In this document: positions 26,181 through 36,600 of the stretch, piece after piece
Layout: every line of letters begins with the position of its first letter
How positions within the stretch are numbered: position 1 is the first letter of the stretch
Origin: CBDFHF01 sp965247565
GTDB lineage: Bacteria > Pseudomonadota > Gammaproteobacteria > Methylococcales > Methylomonadaceae
Direction of reading: 5' to 3'
Length of the DNA stretch: 64,000 nt
Assembly (NCBI GenBank): GCA_965247565.1
Contig: CBDFHF010000002.1
Location: 62,001-126,000 of the forward strand
The notes under the pieces: model-generated
Databases searched by the model: none
Told to the model about the DNA's origin: nothing
What the model saw: only the letters and a program-made list of their open reading frames with translations
Translations under genes and position numbers: made by a program

Positions 26181-26445
26181 GTTATGTTTCCTATTTCTAT
26201 TCTAAATAATTGTAAAAACATGACGCGTTGATATTCTAGTAGCCTCCTAAATAGTCCATTTTCCTTAGCTCTAAACCATTATGACGTAAGATGGCGTATT
26301 TATTCGTAATATGGAAATACAAATTAGGTTTAACAAAATTGAGCAAATAAGGCTGCCCCAAAAAGTTGAGTTCAATATTCATTCCCTTTTACAGTTTATA
26401 AAAAGTTACATTATTGCTATACGCAGCATGGGCAAATTTTGTCTA

Positions 26446-26826
26446 TTACGCATACTGCGCATTACCATTTCCAAAAGACCAATTTTCTTTTTTTACTTCA
26501 ACCAAGCTGATGAAAACGTCTTCTCTCCTGACATCGAGTCCCAAATGAAGTCGTTCGGCAATGGTTTGATAGAGTAATTTTTTTAATTCCACAGTCCGTC
26601 CTTCATTTAAGATAATCTGGATAACAATAATGTTGGGTGTTCGTTGAATATCAAGATAGGTCGGGTCGTAGATTAGCGAGTGACTGTCATGCTCAGTTAT
26701 TATTTGAAAATTGTCTTTGACGGGGACTTTAATGGCATCGATCATAGCGTGATAGATGATTTCACCGACTTTCTGTTTAAAGTCCTTCGATTTTCCTTGC
26801 ATTAATGAGATGCGTACCAAGGGCAT
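26446..26826 (-). CDS. Tautomerase-superfamily protein
   Basis: A 126-residue member of the tautomerase (4-OT/MIF) superfamily of the longer cis-CaaD/MSAD-like type. It begins MPLVRISLMQGKSKDFKQ, so the catalytic Pro follows the initiator Met, and two beta-alpha-beta units can be traced (about residues 2-40 and 67-110). Substrate unknown. A single gene on the minus strand; the SDR lies 266 bp upstream, starting at 25347 on the same strand. Confidence 0.8.
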   Translation of the reverse strand: MPLVRISLMQGKSKDFKQKVGEIIYHAMIDAIKVPVKDNFQIITEHDSHSLIYDPTYLDIQRTPNIIVIQIILNEGRTVELKKLLYQTIAERLHLGLDVRREDVFISLVEVKKENWSFGNGNAQYA

Positions 26827-26964
26827 AATATTATTTCCCTATATTATTAATGTGATGAAAAAAACTGCTTCTTCTGGATAAATTTTTCAGCAACATTTTC
26901 GAAATCAATGGCTTCAAGGCTTGCCAGACACGTCTCGAAAAGACAGCGAGTAAGTTAATTATAT

Positions 26965-28056
26965 TTATCTTCCGGGCAATCCTGATGTTATTGGCTTTAT
27001 TTTTAATATATAAAATGGCGGCTTGGCGATTGACACCCCGCCATTCAGAATCGCCGATTGATGTAACCGATTGACGATAGCATACAAATTTCCATTCGGG
27101 CCAAAGCTAAACGAGTCTACCCAAGAAAGCCTTGGGCATTGAGAAAGTCTACGATACTTTCTATCTGAAGAAATAATGCCGATGGCATTCTCAGCTAATT
27201 CGCCTAAATAGATATTATTGTCCTTGTCTATCGTAATCCCGTCCGAAATCGGCTTGTCGCTATAACGTTCAACGCGGCTTGCCAGCGATTCAGCGTTCAG
27301 TTTTTCATTAACCAGATCGTCCGCCTTAATCCTATAAAGGCTTAGTCCGTGCATTGGGCCAAAGTAGACCCATTCGTTATTCAGATCTTCGGTGATGGGA
27401 TTCACACCAATGTGCGGGCGGATCAGTTTGCCGGATTTGTCCTTAACCTGTATGGGCGTTTTATCGATAATCAGGTCGATATTTTCCGGCAGAACGCTCT
27501 TGTGGCCTTCTAATACCCTTCTTGCCGTTCCAGAATTCAGATCAATAACAATCAAGGCCGCATTAGCGCCGCCCGCCGGGTCGCTGATGAAAATATGGTT
27601 GTGCTTGGTATCCACCGCGAAATCGTTCACGAACGAGTCTTTGTGGGATACCGGTTCAGGTAACTCAATGATCTTATGCAGTTTATCTGCTTTCGTATCC
27701 CAACCGACCAGTTTCGGTGTAATGCCATTACGCATACCGTTGTCCAGCATCCAAACGATACCATTGCTAGAACGGATTCCTAAAACGGAATCAAGTTTCA
27801 ATTTTGACATTGAGTCGGCTGCCGATAGTGCATTGTTAGGAAAAGGTATCAGGCCCCCGTCTTTGTATTCCATAACAGAATACTTGGGTTCGTAGAATTG
27901 GTGCAGACTCAAAATGATCCTGCCATCTTCGGTTGCGGTTACGTTGCCAGGGCCACTATCGAGTTCAGCGATAATGTCGAAGTTTGATTTAGCGTTCGTC
28001 CCAATTGTGAACAAGATTAGAAAACAAAGGGCTGTCAATTTAGGTAACGTCTTCAT
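26965..28056 (-). CDS. SMP-30/major-royal-jelly-family exported beta-propeller
   Basis: A 363-residue periplasmic protein: signal peptide MKTLPKLTALCFLILFTIGTN, then a six-bladed beta-propeller of the major royal jelly/L-dopachrome tautomerase-related group. Landmarks are VWMLDNGM, FVNDFAVDTKHNHIFISD and YFGPMHGLSLYRI. ATG 28056 follows GGAGA with proper spacing; a GTG four codons earlier overlaps that site. Bacterial relatives have no agreed function. No operon partner is evident. Confidence 0.75.
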   Translation of the reverse strand: MKTLPKLTALCFLILFTIGTNAKSNFDIIAELDSGPGNVTATEDGRIILSLHQFYEPKYSVMEYKDGGLIPFPNNALSAADSMSKLKLDSVLGIRSSNGIVWMLDNGMRNGITPKLVGWDTKADKLHKIIELPEPVSHKDSFVNDFAVDTKHNHIFISDPAGGANAALIVIDLNSGTARRVLEGHKSVLPENIDLIIDKTPIQVKDKSGKLIRPHIGVNPITEDLNNEWVYFGPMHGLSLYRIKADDLVNEKLNAESLASRVERYSDKPISDGITIDKDNNIYLGELAENAIGIISSDRKYRRLSQCPRLSWVDSFSFGPNGNLYAIVNRLHQSAILNGGVSIAKPPFYILKIKPITSGLPGR

Positions 28057-28257
28057 GCGTATCTCCACTGAAAAAATGAATTTCGCAACAAATTACGCTA
28101 TCCCATGAGAACTGTTAAATGATCATTATTCATGGTGGTATTCATGAATTTTATGATCGGGTATCGTAAAACACCTGTTTTTCGACACCTTGCGGAATCA
28201 GCTCTGCTTACCAATAAAATCCCGCCATATTATGTACACTTAACACTGTCGTTTTGA

Positions 28258-28479
28258 GAGTGAGTCCTTTACTCAGTTTGAACGTGCTTTGGCAAAAGAG
28301 CGTACCGCCGCAGGGTTATATGCCGCAAAAAAATGTGGCTGTACAGTTGCCGTCTAATTGCCATCATCAGCGAAAAACTAAAGGGAATAAATGAAGCCCT
28401 AAGCACCGGTGCCAGCAAAGTTTCCGTGTGCCGAGATTTTGAAGTAACGCGAACGACATTTTACGATGCCCTTAATTGA
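28258..28479 (+). pseudogene. Serine recombinase (resolvase/invertase) relic
   Basis: A decayed C-terminal part of a Pin/Tn3-type serine recombinase: SFTQFERALAKERTAAGLYAAKK matches the E-helix, a stop and frame change follow near 28353, and then the HTH domain reads GINEALSTGASKVSVCRDF and VTRTTFYDALN before a stop at 28477-28479. The catalytic serine half is missing. The rest of 28057-28633 shows one further short coding-like stretch near 28500-28570 that I could not assign. Confidence 0.7.
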
Positions 28480-28633
28480 AAAGTTCAGTAACAAATTTTA
28501 TGTTTTCGGGGGATGAGCAAAAAATAGCCAAGTTGACGCCAGAATTGGCCGCTGCGGTTAGTCCATATTGAACGTATAATGCCAAACGTTTCGGCATGTA
28601 TGAGCTGTGTGAGTTTGACTTGGAGCCTATTGA

Positions 28634-29233
28634 CTATGACAACCATTGTTGCTTTAGCCGCTCTCTATTTAAGGCTAGCCATTGAATCGCGATAATGGGA
28701 ATAGCTGATTCTATCTCGCCATTAGTGAGCATGTTATAAGCATCGTCAAAATCGACAGTCCGGACTAATATGTCTTCGCCTTCCTCAGCCAAACCGTGAA
28801 TTCCTCCGACTTGAGAGCTATCCACTTTGCCGCAAAATAAAGTAATTTTCTCTGCGGCCCCGCCGGGTGTCGTAAAAAACTGACTGATCTCCAGGAGTTC
28901 GAGAATCTCACAGCCAGCTTCCTCCAAGGATTCCCGATAAGCAACTTGCTCAGCTGTCTCACCTTCCTCAATAGCACCGGCCACAATTTCCATCAACCAT
29001 GCCCGATCAGGCTGAAGTAACGCGCCAATCCTGAATTGTTCAATCAATACGACTTTGTCAGCATGAGGGTCATACAGCAATACGGCCACGCAACTGCCTC
29101 TAATAAACAATTCACGGCAAATTTCCTCGCTCCAGCCACCTCCATAAAGCGTGTGTTTTAACCAATACTTTTCCAAACGAAAAAAGCCGGTATAAGCGAC
29201 TTCTTTATGAGTAATCTGAAATTGCTTAGTCAT
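28634..29233 (-). CDS. nudF: Nudix hydrolase, ADP-ribose pyrophosphatase type
   Basis: A 199-residue Nudix hydrolase resembling NudF, which cleaves ADP-ribose to AMP and ribose-5-phosphate. The Nudix box reads GAIEEGETAEQVAYRESLEEAG, with the catalytic REXXEE-type core complete and LMEIVAGAIE before it. The start overlaps the stop of the sugar dehydrogenase gene at 29233, indicating co-transcription. The exact substrate is a family-level inference. Confidence 0.87.
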   Translation of the reverse strand: MTKQFQITHKEVAYTGFFRLEKYWLKHTLYGGGWSEEICRELFIRGSCVAVLLYDPHADKVVLIEQFRIGALLQPDRAWLMEIVAGAIEEGETAEQVAYRESLEEAGCEILELLEISQFFTTPGGAAEKITLFCGKVDSSQVGGIHGLAEEGEDILVRTVDFDDAYNMLTNGEIESAIPIIAIQWLALNRERLKQQWLS

Positions 29234-30354
29234 TATTTGCCTTGGTAACTAACACGATAAATCACACCGAGCTGGTCATCTGAAATCAATAAACTACCGT
29301 CTGGCATTTCTGCAACATCCACCGGTCTACCCAAGACTTTTCCATCTTTGGTTAACCAACCTTGCACAAATGTCTGTTCAGAAACGGGCTTACCTTGGCT
29401 AAATTTAACAGTTGCAACCTGATAACCTTGAGGTTCAGAGCGATTCCATGAGCCATGCTGGGCAACAAACAACTGATTTTTGTAGTTCGCCGGAAATTGT
29501 TTGCCTTGGTAAAAGTGCATACCCAGTGGGGTTACATGGGCTTTAAATTGCCAAACTGGTGGAACAAACTCCTGACATTTTCTTTCTTTAGAAAACTCAG
29601 GATCAGGAACGTCACCGCCATGACAGTAAGGAAAGCCAAAATGATCACCTACAGCAGACCAGCGGTTAAGTTCATCTGCTGGCGTATCTTCGCCCAAGTA
29701 ATCCCGGCCATTATCGGAAAAGAACAGTGCATTCGTCTCTGGTTGCCAATCAAAACCCACCACGCTACGAATGCCTTTGCCAATCACTTCAACATCACTG
29801 CCGTCTGGTTTTAACCTGACTAGTGCAGAATGCATATTGTTTTCTGGCTTGCAGATATTACAGGGTGCGCCGACCGCAGTATACAACTTGCCATCCGGGC
29901 CAAAACGCAGATATTTCCAGCCATGGTGCTTTTCGGAAGGAAATTGATCGGTAACAATTGATGGCTTGGGCGGTTGATCAAGATGTTGCAAAATAGACTC
30001 AAAACGAATGATGCGATTGACCTCAGCAACATAAAGCGCACCATCCTTATAAGCAACGCCATTGGGCATCAATAAGTTTTTGGCAATGACGTATCGGTTA
30101 TCGGCAATCCCGTCAGCATTTTGATCCTGAACCGCGTAAACCTTGCCTTCCGAGCCGGTACCAATAAATATCACACCATGCTCTGCTAGAGCTAGACTAC
30201 GGGCATTCGGTAAATTGTCGGCAAAAATGCTGATTTTAAATCCGGCCGGTAATTGCAGATTTTCAATAACCTCATGATGTGGATTCGGTGCCGCAAAAAG
30301 CCAGCAGGATTTAAGTGCGATCAAAGAGAGAATCAAAGCCCTAACGGTTTTCAT
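29233..30354 (-). CDS. Periplasmic PQQ-dependent sugar dehydrogenase-like protein
   Basis: A 373-residue exported beta-propeller of the L-sorbosone/soluble glucose dehydrogenase family. A signal peptide (to about FAAPNP) is followed by the blades LPNARSLALAEHGVIFIGTG, VYAVQDQNADGIADN and FVAQHGSWNRSEPQGYQV. The C-terminus GRPVDVAEMPDGSLLISDDQLGVIYRV is the family hallmark. Members oxidise aldoses or sorbosone with PQQ, but many bacterial copies are uncharacterised. PQQ is also the methanol dehydrogenase cofactor, so it should be available in a methanotroph. The gene upstream of nudF. Confidence 0.82.
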   Translation of the reverse strand: MKTVRALILSLIALKSCWLFAAPNPHHEVIENLQLPAGFKISIFADNLPNARSLALAEHGVIFIGTGSEGKVYAVQDQNADGIADNRYVIAKNLLMPNGVAYKDGALYVAEVNRIIRFESILQHLDQPPKPSIVTDQFPSEKHHGWKYLRFGPDGKLYTAVGAPCNICKPENNMHSALVRLKPDGSDVEVIGKGIRSVVGFDWQPETNALFFSDNGRDYLGEDTPADELNRWSAVGDHFGFPYCHGGDVPDPEFSKERKCQEFVPPVWQFKAHVTPLGMHFYQGKQFPANYKNQLFVAQHGSWNRSEPQGYQVATVKFSQGKPVSEQTFVQGWLTKDGKVLGRPVDVAEMPDGSLLISDDQLGVIYRVSYQGK

Positions 30355-30472
30355 AACAATACCTTTAATAAATAAACTTTTGCCTATATTATCACTCCGA
30401 GCCGAGTTGACACAGTTACTCGGTTTCTAATACTGTTTGATAGTTACTCAATTAAATTAGAGGTCGTTATTT

Positions 30473-31348
30473 ATGATGCGAATTTTACTTTTTCTAGCTA
30501 CCAATATCGCCATTATGATAGTGGTGAGCATTGTTTTTAATGTTCTAGGCTTAAGCAGCGCTCTGGATGCTCAAGGCATAAATCTTGATTTGAACTCACT
30601 GCTACTCATGTCGGCAGTAATTGGTTGCTCGGGCTCTATTATTTCTTTGGCTATGTCGAAATGGTCGGCAAAGCGAGCCATGGGTGTGCAAGTCATTGAA
30701 CAAGCACAAAATCAAACTGAACGCTGGTTGCTGGATGTGGTTGCCAGACAAGCACAACAATCCGGCATTGGAATGCCGGAAGTCGGTATTTTTCATGCAC
30801 CTGAATCAAATGCTTTCGCTACCGGCATGAATAAAAATAGTGCCTTAGTGGCGGTTAGCACCGGCTTACTGCAAAACATGAATGCCGACGAGGTAGAAGC
30901 TGTAGTTGGTCATGAGATTACCCATGTTGCTAACGGTGACATGATTACCATGGCTTTAATGCAAGGAGTAGTTAATACGTTTGTTTATTTTTTCGCTACC
31001 TTGATTGGTCATGTCATTGATCGCACCGTATTTAATAACGAACGCGGCTACGGACCTGGATACTATTTCGTACAAATGATCTTACAAATGGTTCTAGGTA
31101 TTTTGGCGTCTATGCTTGTGATGTGGTTTTCCAGATACAGAGAGTTTAAAGCAGACAAGGGTGGCGCTGAACTTGCCGGACGCGAAAAAATGATCAATGC
31201 TTTACGCGCATTACAACGCGGTCACGAAGCTCAGGATTTACCGGGTCAGTTGGCTGCTTTCGGCATTAATGGCGGCGGTTTCGGTAAATTATTCATGACC
31301 CATCCGCCTTTGGAAGAACGTATCGCAGCATTACAAAGTCAACGCTAA
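30473..31348 (+). CDS. htpX: Membrane zinc protease HtpX
   Basis: A 291-residue M48 peptidase of the inner membrane that degrades misfolded membrane proteins. Two N-terminal helices (about 3-25 and 40-60) precede the metal-binding HEITH (147-151) in VEAVVGHEITHVANGD. Two more hydrophobic stretches follow, and EFKADKGGAELAG supplies the third zinc ligand. Length and motifs match E. coli HtpX. A monocistronic gene on the plus strand, divergent from the sugar dehydrogenase. Confidence 0.94.
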   Translation: MMRILLFLATNIAIMIVVSIVFNVLGLSSALDAQGINLDLNSLLLMSAVIGCSGSIISLAMSKWSAKRAMGVQVIEQAQNQTERWLLDVVARQAQQSGIGMPEVGIFHAPESNAFATGMNKNSALVAVSTGLLQNMNADEVEAVVGHEITHVANGDMITMALMQGVVNTFVYFFATLIGHVIDRTVFNNERGYGPGYYFVQMILQMVLGILASMLVMWFSRYREFKADKGGAELAGREKMINALRALQRGHEAQDLPGQLAAFGINGGGFGKLFMTHPPLEERIAALQSQR

Positions 31349-31404
31349 TCTCTCAAAATCTGTCATTGGCTGTTTGGCCCCGCCTTAATGATTGGGCTAA
31401 GCAG

Positions 31405-32202
31405 CTAATCGATAAAACCGTCTAGTCCGCGTTTTTTCTTGGTTTTACTTTTAATCCGATGCTTGCGTTTTTTGGTTTTATGGACAATAAATTTCATTAG
31501 CAATTTAAAACCCATAGATAACGTGAGCACAACAGCTATTATGCTGAAATTTTCAGCTAGTATTTTTAATACGAGTGTGGGGGAGGTTAGCACGCCAATA
31601 ACTCCCACCAAGAAACCAGGTCGCCCTACAGCAGTGGTGTCAGGTAATTTGTTATCTTCAGGTAATAAACCAGCATCGCTATCCTGTTCGGATATGTAAG
31701 CTCTGTAGTTAGTGTTTTGTTGCTGTAAAGCAGTGCTGCGAAAATTGATTGAAGATAGATCGGAATTATCTACGTAGTCATTTAGAAAGCTACCAGCCCA
31801 ATCATTAATTTTGTTTAAGGCGTCGTTAGCATCTTTTAAAGACGATGATATTTCCCTCCAAGATTCATCGTCACTGCTGACGATGCGTTCATGAACGATC
31901 TTCAATACATTGTAATCGTTTTGAATGTTATTGAGATTTTGTTGTCTAGGTTTCAGAATGCCGGAATCACGTATTATCTTAGGTTTTTCCAGATCTGCGT
32001 AAGCGTCGGTGTTTAGTTCAAAGCTATCTTTACCTAACTTACGCTCATCGTCGTAAGCTGGTTCGACAGGATTGCTGCTTTGCTGTAACTGGGATAGCGT
32101 AGTTTGCTTACTGCCTAGTACATTAAGATCGGCGACTGATGCGGCAAAAGAAATAAGGGGCGTTGCAAATAGGAGGGCTATTATTGAGATGTTCTTGTGC
32201 AT
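31405..32202 (-). CDS. Exported protein of unknown function with C-terminal membrane anchor
   Basis: A 265-residue protein I do not recognise. It has a signal peptide (MHKNISIIALLFATPLISFA), a polar middle region with a probable coiled-coil-like helix (NNIQNDYNVLKIVHERIVSSD), and near the C-terminus a hydrophobic helix (IIAVVLTLSMGFKLLMKF) followed by a strongly basic tail (KTKKRKHRIKSKTKKKR). This helix-plus-basic-tail resembles sorting tails in outline, but no PEP, VPxPA or LPxTG motif stands before it. It converges on htpX. The stretch 32203-32537 upstream holds no gene. Confidence 0.6.
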   Translation of the reverse strand: MHKNISIIALLFATPLISFAASVADLNVLGSKQTTLSQLQQSSNPVEPAYDDERKLGKDSFELNTDAYADLEKPKIIRDSGILKPRQQNLNNIQNDYNVLKIVHERIVSSDDESWREISSSLKDANDALNKINDWAGSFLNDYVDNSDLSSINFRSTALQQQNTNYRAYISEQDSDAGLLPEDNKLPDTTAVGRPGFLVGVIGVLTSPTLVLKILAENFSIIAVVLTLSMGFKLLMKFIVHKTKKRKHRIKSKTKKKRGLDGFID

Positions 32203-32537
32203 TTTTTGTGCTCGCCAGTTTCACGTCAGTGTTCGCTTACATTCTTAAGAGTGCCTTATTTAGCGATGCATTGAAAAAATAAGTTGCCACTTAACTTTTT
32301 AGCTAACAATCATATCCGCCTTAGACTAACCAGTATTTCATTTTTGTCCAGACCGCAAAGCCTTTAGCATTAAGATTTTCTTGGATTAGTGTAGTATGTT
32401 TTTATTAAGCGCGCCAATCTGGTGCGGGCTTGTTGTTGGAGCCGGTCAAGGGTTTCCGAAATACTTGCCTTGTCATCCTCTAATCGCTGAGTTTATAGTA
32501 TTTTTGACCTTTCTTTCACACAGCAAAACTGACTTGC

Positions 32538-33632
32538 ATGATCAAACGCACAATTGTAATCATTTTATTATCAATACTCATTTTTGGTGGCTTGTTTGGC
32601 TGGAAGTTTTATCAAATCGGACAAGCAGTCAAAAGTATGCAACTTCCGCCGCCTGCTGTTGTGGCAGTTACAGATGTCAAGCAAACCAATTGGCAACCTT
32701 ATTTGACGGCAGTTGGCAGTTTAGTAGCGGTTGCGGGCGTTGAAGTTAGCAACGAAGTGCCAGGCAAAATTAATGCCTTACATTTTGACTCAGGGCAAGC
32801 GGTGCGGCAAGGACAATTATTAGTTGAGCTGGATACCTCAGTTGATCGCGCCGAGCTCAAGGGCCTGCAGGCTGAACAGCGTTTGGCGAAAATCAAATAT
32901 GACCGATCTGTCCAGTTGATAGCCAAGCATTTTATTTCTCAGGCCGATTACGATCAAAATCAGGCCTTATTGGATGAGGCAAAAGCCTTGGTCGCAGCAA
33001 AGAAAGCGACCATTGATAAGAAGAATATCTATGCGCCGTTTGCTGGCAAGCTCGGCATGCGCTTGGTAGATGTGGGTCGTTATTTATCAGCCGGTTCAGG
33101 AATTGTGAGTTTACAAAAACTAGACCCTATCTATGTGGATTTTACGTTACCGGAAGCGAGTCTCTCTGATCTGGCCATTGATCAAGCACTTGAATTAACC
33201 GTACAAGCGTTTCCACAAAAAAAGTTTCACGGTCGTATTAACGCCATTGATCCTGCCATAGAAATCGGTACGCGCTCTGTAAAAGTTCGTGCAATTTTGG
33301 CTAATCCAGAACAACAATTACGCCCCGGTATGTTTGCTACTGTGCAAATAACCGCTAGCCAGGCTAGAGATGTATTGACTCTGCCGGATACTGCTATTAC
33401 ATACAATCCCTATGGGGATTCTGTATTTGTGGTTAATTCCGGAGAAAAGGGTCTGACAGTAGAGCTTAAGCAAGTCAAAACCGGCGAAACCCGCTCAGGT
33501 CGTGTGGAGATTGTTAAAGGATTGAATGTTGGCGACCGTGTGGTGAGTGCTGGACAAGTTAAATTGCGAAATGGTATGCCAGTGACTTTGGATAATAAAC
33601 CAGCACCTGGCGAACGGGAGCCCGCACAGTGA
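32538..33632 (+). CDS. RND efflux periplasmic adaptor (membrane fusion protein)
   Basis: A 364-residue MFP. An N-terminal signal-anchor (TIVIILLSILIFGGLFGWKF) precedes the barrel-sandwich (VSNEVPGKINALHFDSGQAVRQGQLLVELD), a coiled-coil hairpin and the second half with VDVGRYLSAGSGIVSLQ and LRPGMFATVQI. It links the RND pump to an outer-membrane channel. Its TGA stop overlaps the GTG start of the RND gene by 4 nt (33629-33632). No outer-membrane factor is adjacent; a TolC-like protein is at 54815 but belongs to another operon. Confidence 0.9.
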   Translation: MIKRTIVIILLSILIFGGLFGWKFYQIGQAVKSMQLPPPAVVAVTDVKQTNWQPYLTAVGSLVAVAGVEVSNEVPGKINALHFDSGQAVRQGQLLVELDTSVDRAELKGLQAEQRLAKIKYDRSVQLIAKHFISQADYDQNQALLDEAKALVAAKKATIDKKNIYAPFAGKLGMRLVDVGRYLSAGSGIVSLQKLDPIYVDFTLPEASLSDLAIDQALELTVQAFPQKKFHGRINAIDPAIEIGTRSVKVRAILANPEQQLRPGMFATVQITASQARDVLTLPDTAITYNPYGDSVFVVNSGEKGLTVELKQVKTGETRSGRVEIVKGLNVGDRVVSAGQVKLRNGMPVTLDNKPAPGEREPAQ

Positions 33633-36600
33633 AGTTTACTGATTTATTCGTACAACGACCGGTCTTAGCCAGCGTAGTTAGTTTATTGATTTTGGTGGTC
33701 GGGCTACGAGCTATTGCTGCATTAGAGTTGCGCCAATATCCTGAAACTGAAAATACAGTAGTAACCATTTCTACCGTCTATCCTGGCGCCAATAGTGAAT
33801 TAGTGAAAGGATTTATCACCACGCCTTTACAGCAAGCGATTGCAGAAGCGGATGGTATTGACTATTTATCTTCCAACAGCAAGCAAGGTACTTCCACCAT
33901 CGAAGCACACATGCGCCTCAATTATGATGCGAATGCCGCGGTTGCAGAAATTCAGGCTAAAGTGGCTAGTCAGCGAAATGTACTGCCGGCTAATGCGGAA
34001 GATCCGGTGATTACCTCGCAAACCGGAGAATCTACCGCTTTAATGTACGTCGCTTTGTACAGCGACACCATGCAACCGTCACAGATTACTGAATACATGT
34101 TACGGGTGGTGCAGCCAAAAATTCAGGCCGTACCCGGCGTTGGTAGAGCAAAGTTGTTAGGAAATAAAACTTTTGCCATGCGAGTCTGGCTAGACATAAA
34201 CCGGATGGCGGCTCTAGGCGTCACTGCTGATGATGTTTACGAGGTTTTGCGCAATAACAACTACTTATCCGGAGCCGGCCAGACTAAGGGTAATTTTGTT
34301 ACGCTCAATTTAACTGCGACTACTGATATCGATAATGAACAAGCTTTTCAGAAACTAGTTGTTGCCGAACGTAATGGCACGTTGATTCGGTTGAGTGATG
34401 TAGCCAAAACCGAATTAGGCAGTGAAGACTATGATTCGGTTAACTGGTACAAAGGCAAGATGGCTATTTTTATGGGCATCGAACAAGCGCCGGGCTCTAA
34501 TCCTTTAACGGTTGCTAAGTTGGTGCGTACTGCCTTAAAAGGTATAGACGCCGATTTACCCAGCGAATTACATATTCTTTTGCCTTACGATGCCAGTCAG
34601 TTTATTGAAGATTCCATCGATGAAGTTTTCAGTACGTTAGTTGAAGCGGTTGCTATCGTATTGCTGATTATCTACCTGTCTTTAGGTTCTTTACGTGCGG
34701 CACTGATTCCCGCAGTCACAGTACCATTATCTTTGATTGGTGGCGCTTTCTTAATGTTGGCCATGGGCTTTTCCATTAACTTATTAACTATGCTGGCTAT
34801 GGTGTTAGCCATCGGTCTGGTCGTCGATGATGCGATTGTAGTAGTGGAAAACGTGCATCGACATATCGAAGAAGGCTCAACTCGCCTGCAAGCTGCGATT
34901 AATGGTGCAAGGGAATTAGGCTTACCTGTCATCGCCATGACCACGACACTGATTGCAGTTTATGCGCCGATTGGTTTTATGGGCGGTTTGGTCGGTACGC
35001 TGTTTACCGAATTCGCATTTACTTTGGCTGGAGCGGTACTGATCTCCGGCGTGGTGGCACTTACGTTAGCTCCCATGCTCAGCTCACGCTTTCTGAAAGA
35101 GAAAGGTACGCCCGGTCGGTTTGAACACGCCGTGGAAGGTTTTTTTACTGGTTTAGCAGAATGGTATCGTCGCTTATTGCACCGAGTTTTGGAATATCCG
35201 TCTGCAATGCTCGGCTTTGCTGTCGTTGTGATTGTCAGTATTTATTTCATGTTCAACTTTTCCGTAAAAGAACTGGCGCCCACAGAAGACCAGAGTATTT
35301 TGTTTTTTATGGCCACTGGCCCGCAAACCGCAACGTTAAAATATAACGAGGCTTATACCAAGGAGTTGATTAATGTTTTCGAAACCATTCCTGAGTATAA
35401 AGAGAGCTTTTTGTTACTCGGTTTTCAGGGCGCGGCTAATATTGTGTTTGGTGGCTTTAAGTTGCCGTCCACGACCGAACGGCAACGTTCGCAAATGCTC
35501 ATACAGCCGGAATTACAAGCTAAAGTTAATCAGATAGCCGGTTTTCAAACCGCGGTCTTCCCTAGACCCAGCTTGCCAGGTTCAGGCGGCGGCTTGCCGT
35601 TACAGTTTGTCATTATTACCGATGCCGATTATTCGCAGCTTGAGCAAGTCGCCAACCAGTTAGTGGATACCGCCATGAAAAGTGGCCGGTTTCTGTTCAT
35701 GATGAAAGATGTCGAATATACCCAGCCCAAAGCAACGCTGGTGATTGATCGTAATCGCGCAGCGGATTTGGGTATTTCCATGAGCGAAATCGGCAAAAAT
35801 CTAGCCAGCTTGTTAGGCGGTAGTTATGTTAATCGCTTTAGCTTGCAAGGCCGTAGTTATAAAGTGATTCCGCAAGTGGATGATTTATCGCGGATGGATG
35901 TGAGCAAATTCGATCAGTACTATTTGCGTACTGCTTCCGGCGGTCAAGTTCCGTTATCCTCGTTAGTAAAAATTGAAAAATCGGTAGAACCCAGCAAGCG
36001 TAGCCAGTTCCAGCAATTAAACAGCCTGACCGTTTCCGGATTAATGACCCCTGGCGTCGCTTTGGGTGACGCTATGGCGTATTTGCAAGAACAGGCAAAA
36101 CAGAGCTTTCCGCAAGGTTTTAACTGGGATTACACCGGCGCATCCCGGCAATATGCCCAACAAGGTAGCGCTTTGATTATCACTTTTTTTATGTCGATAT
36201 TAGTGATCTATCTGGTACTTGCCGCCCAATTTGAAAGCTGGCGAGATCCGTTGATCATTTTGATTTCCGTTCCGCTCTCCATTGCCAGCGCCTTGGCTTT
36301 TTTAATGCTGGGTTTTGCATCCATCAATATCTACACGCAAGTGGGTTTGATTACCCTAATTGGCTTAATCGCCAAAAACGGCATTCTGATTGTAGAGTTT
36401 GCCAATCAATTGCAAATGACCGAAAAGCTCAGCAAGGCCAAAGCCATAGAACAGGCCGCAACCATTCGCTTGAGACCCATACTGATGACCACCATATCCA
36501 TGATAGTTGCTATGGTGCCATTATTAATGGCTTCCGGTCCGGGCGCGGCCAGCCGCTTTGATATTGGCTTGGTAATCGCCAGTGGTTTGGGCGTGGGTAC

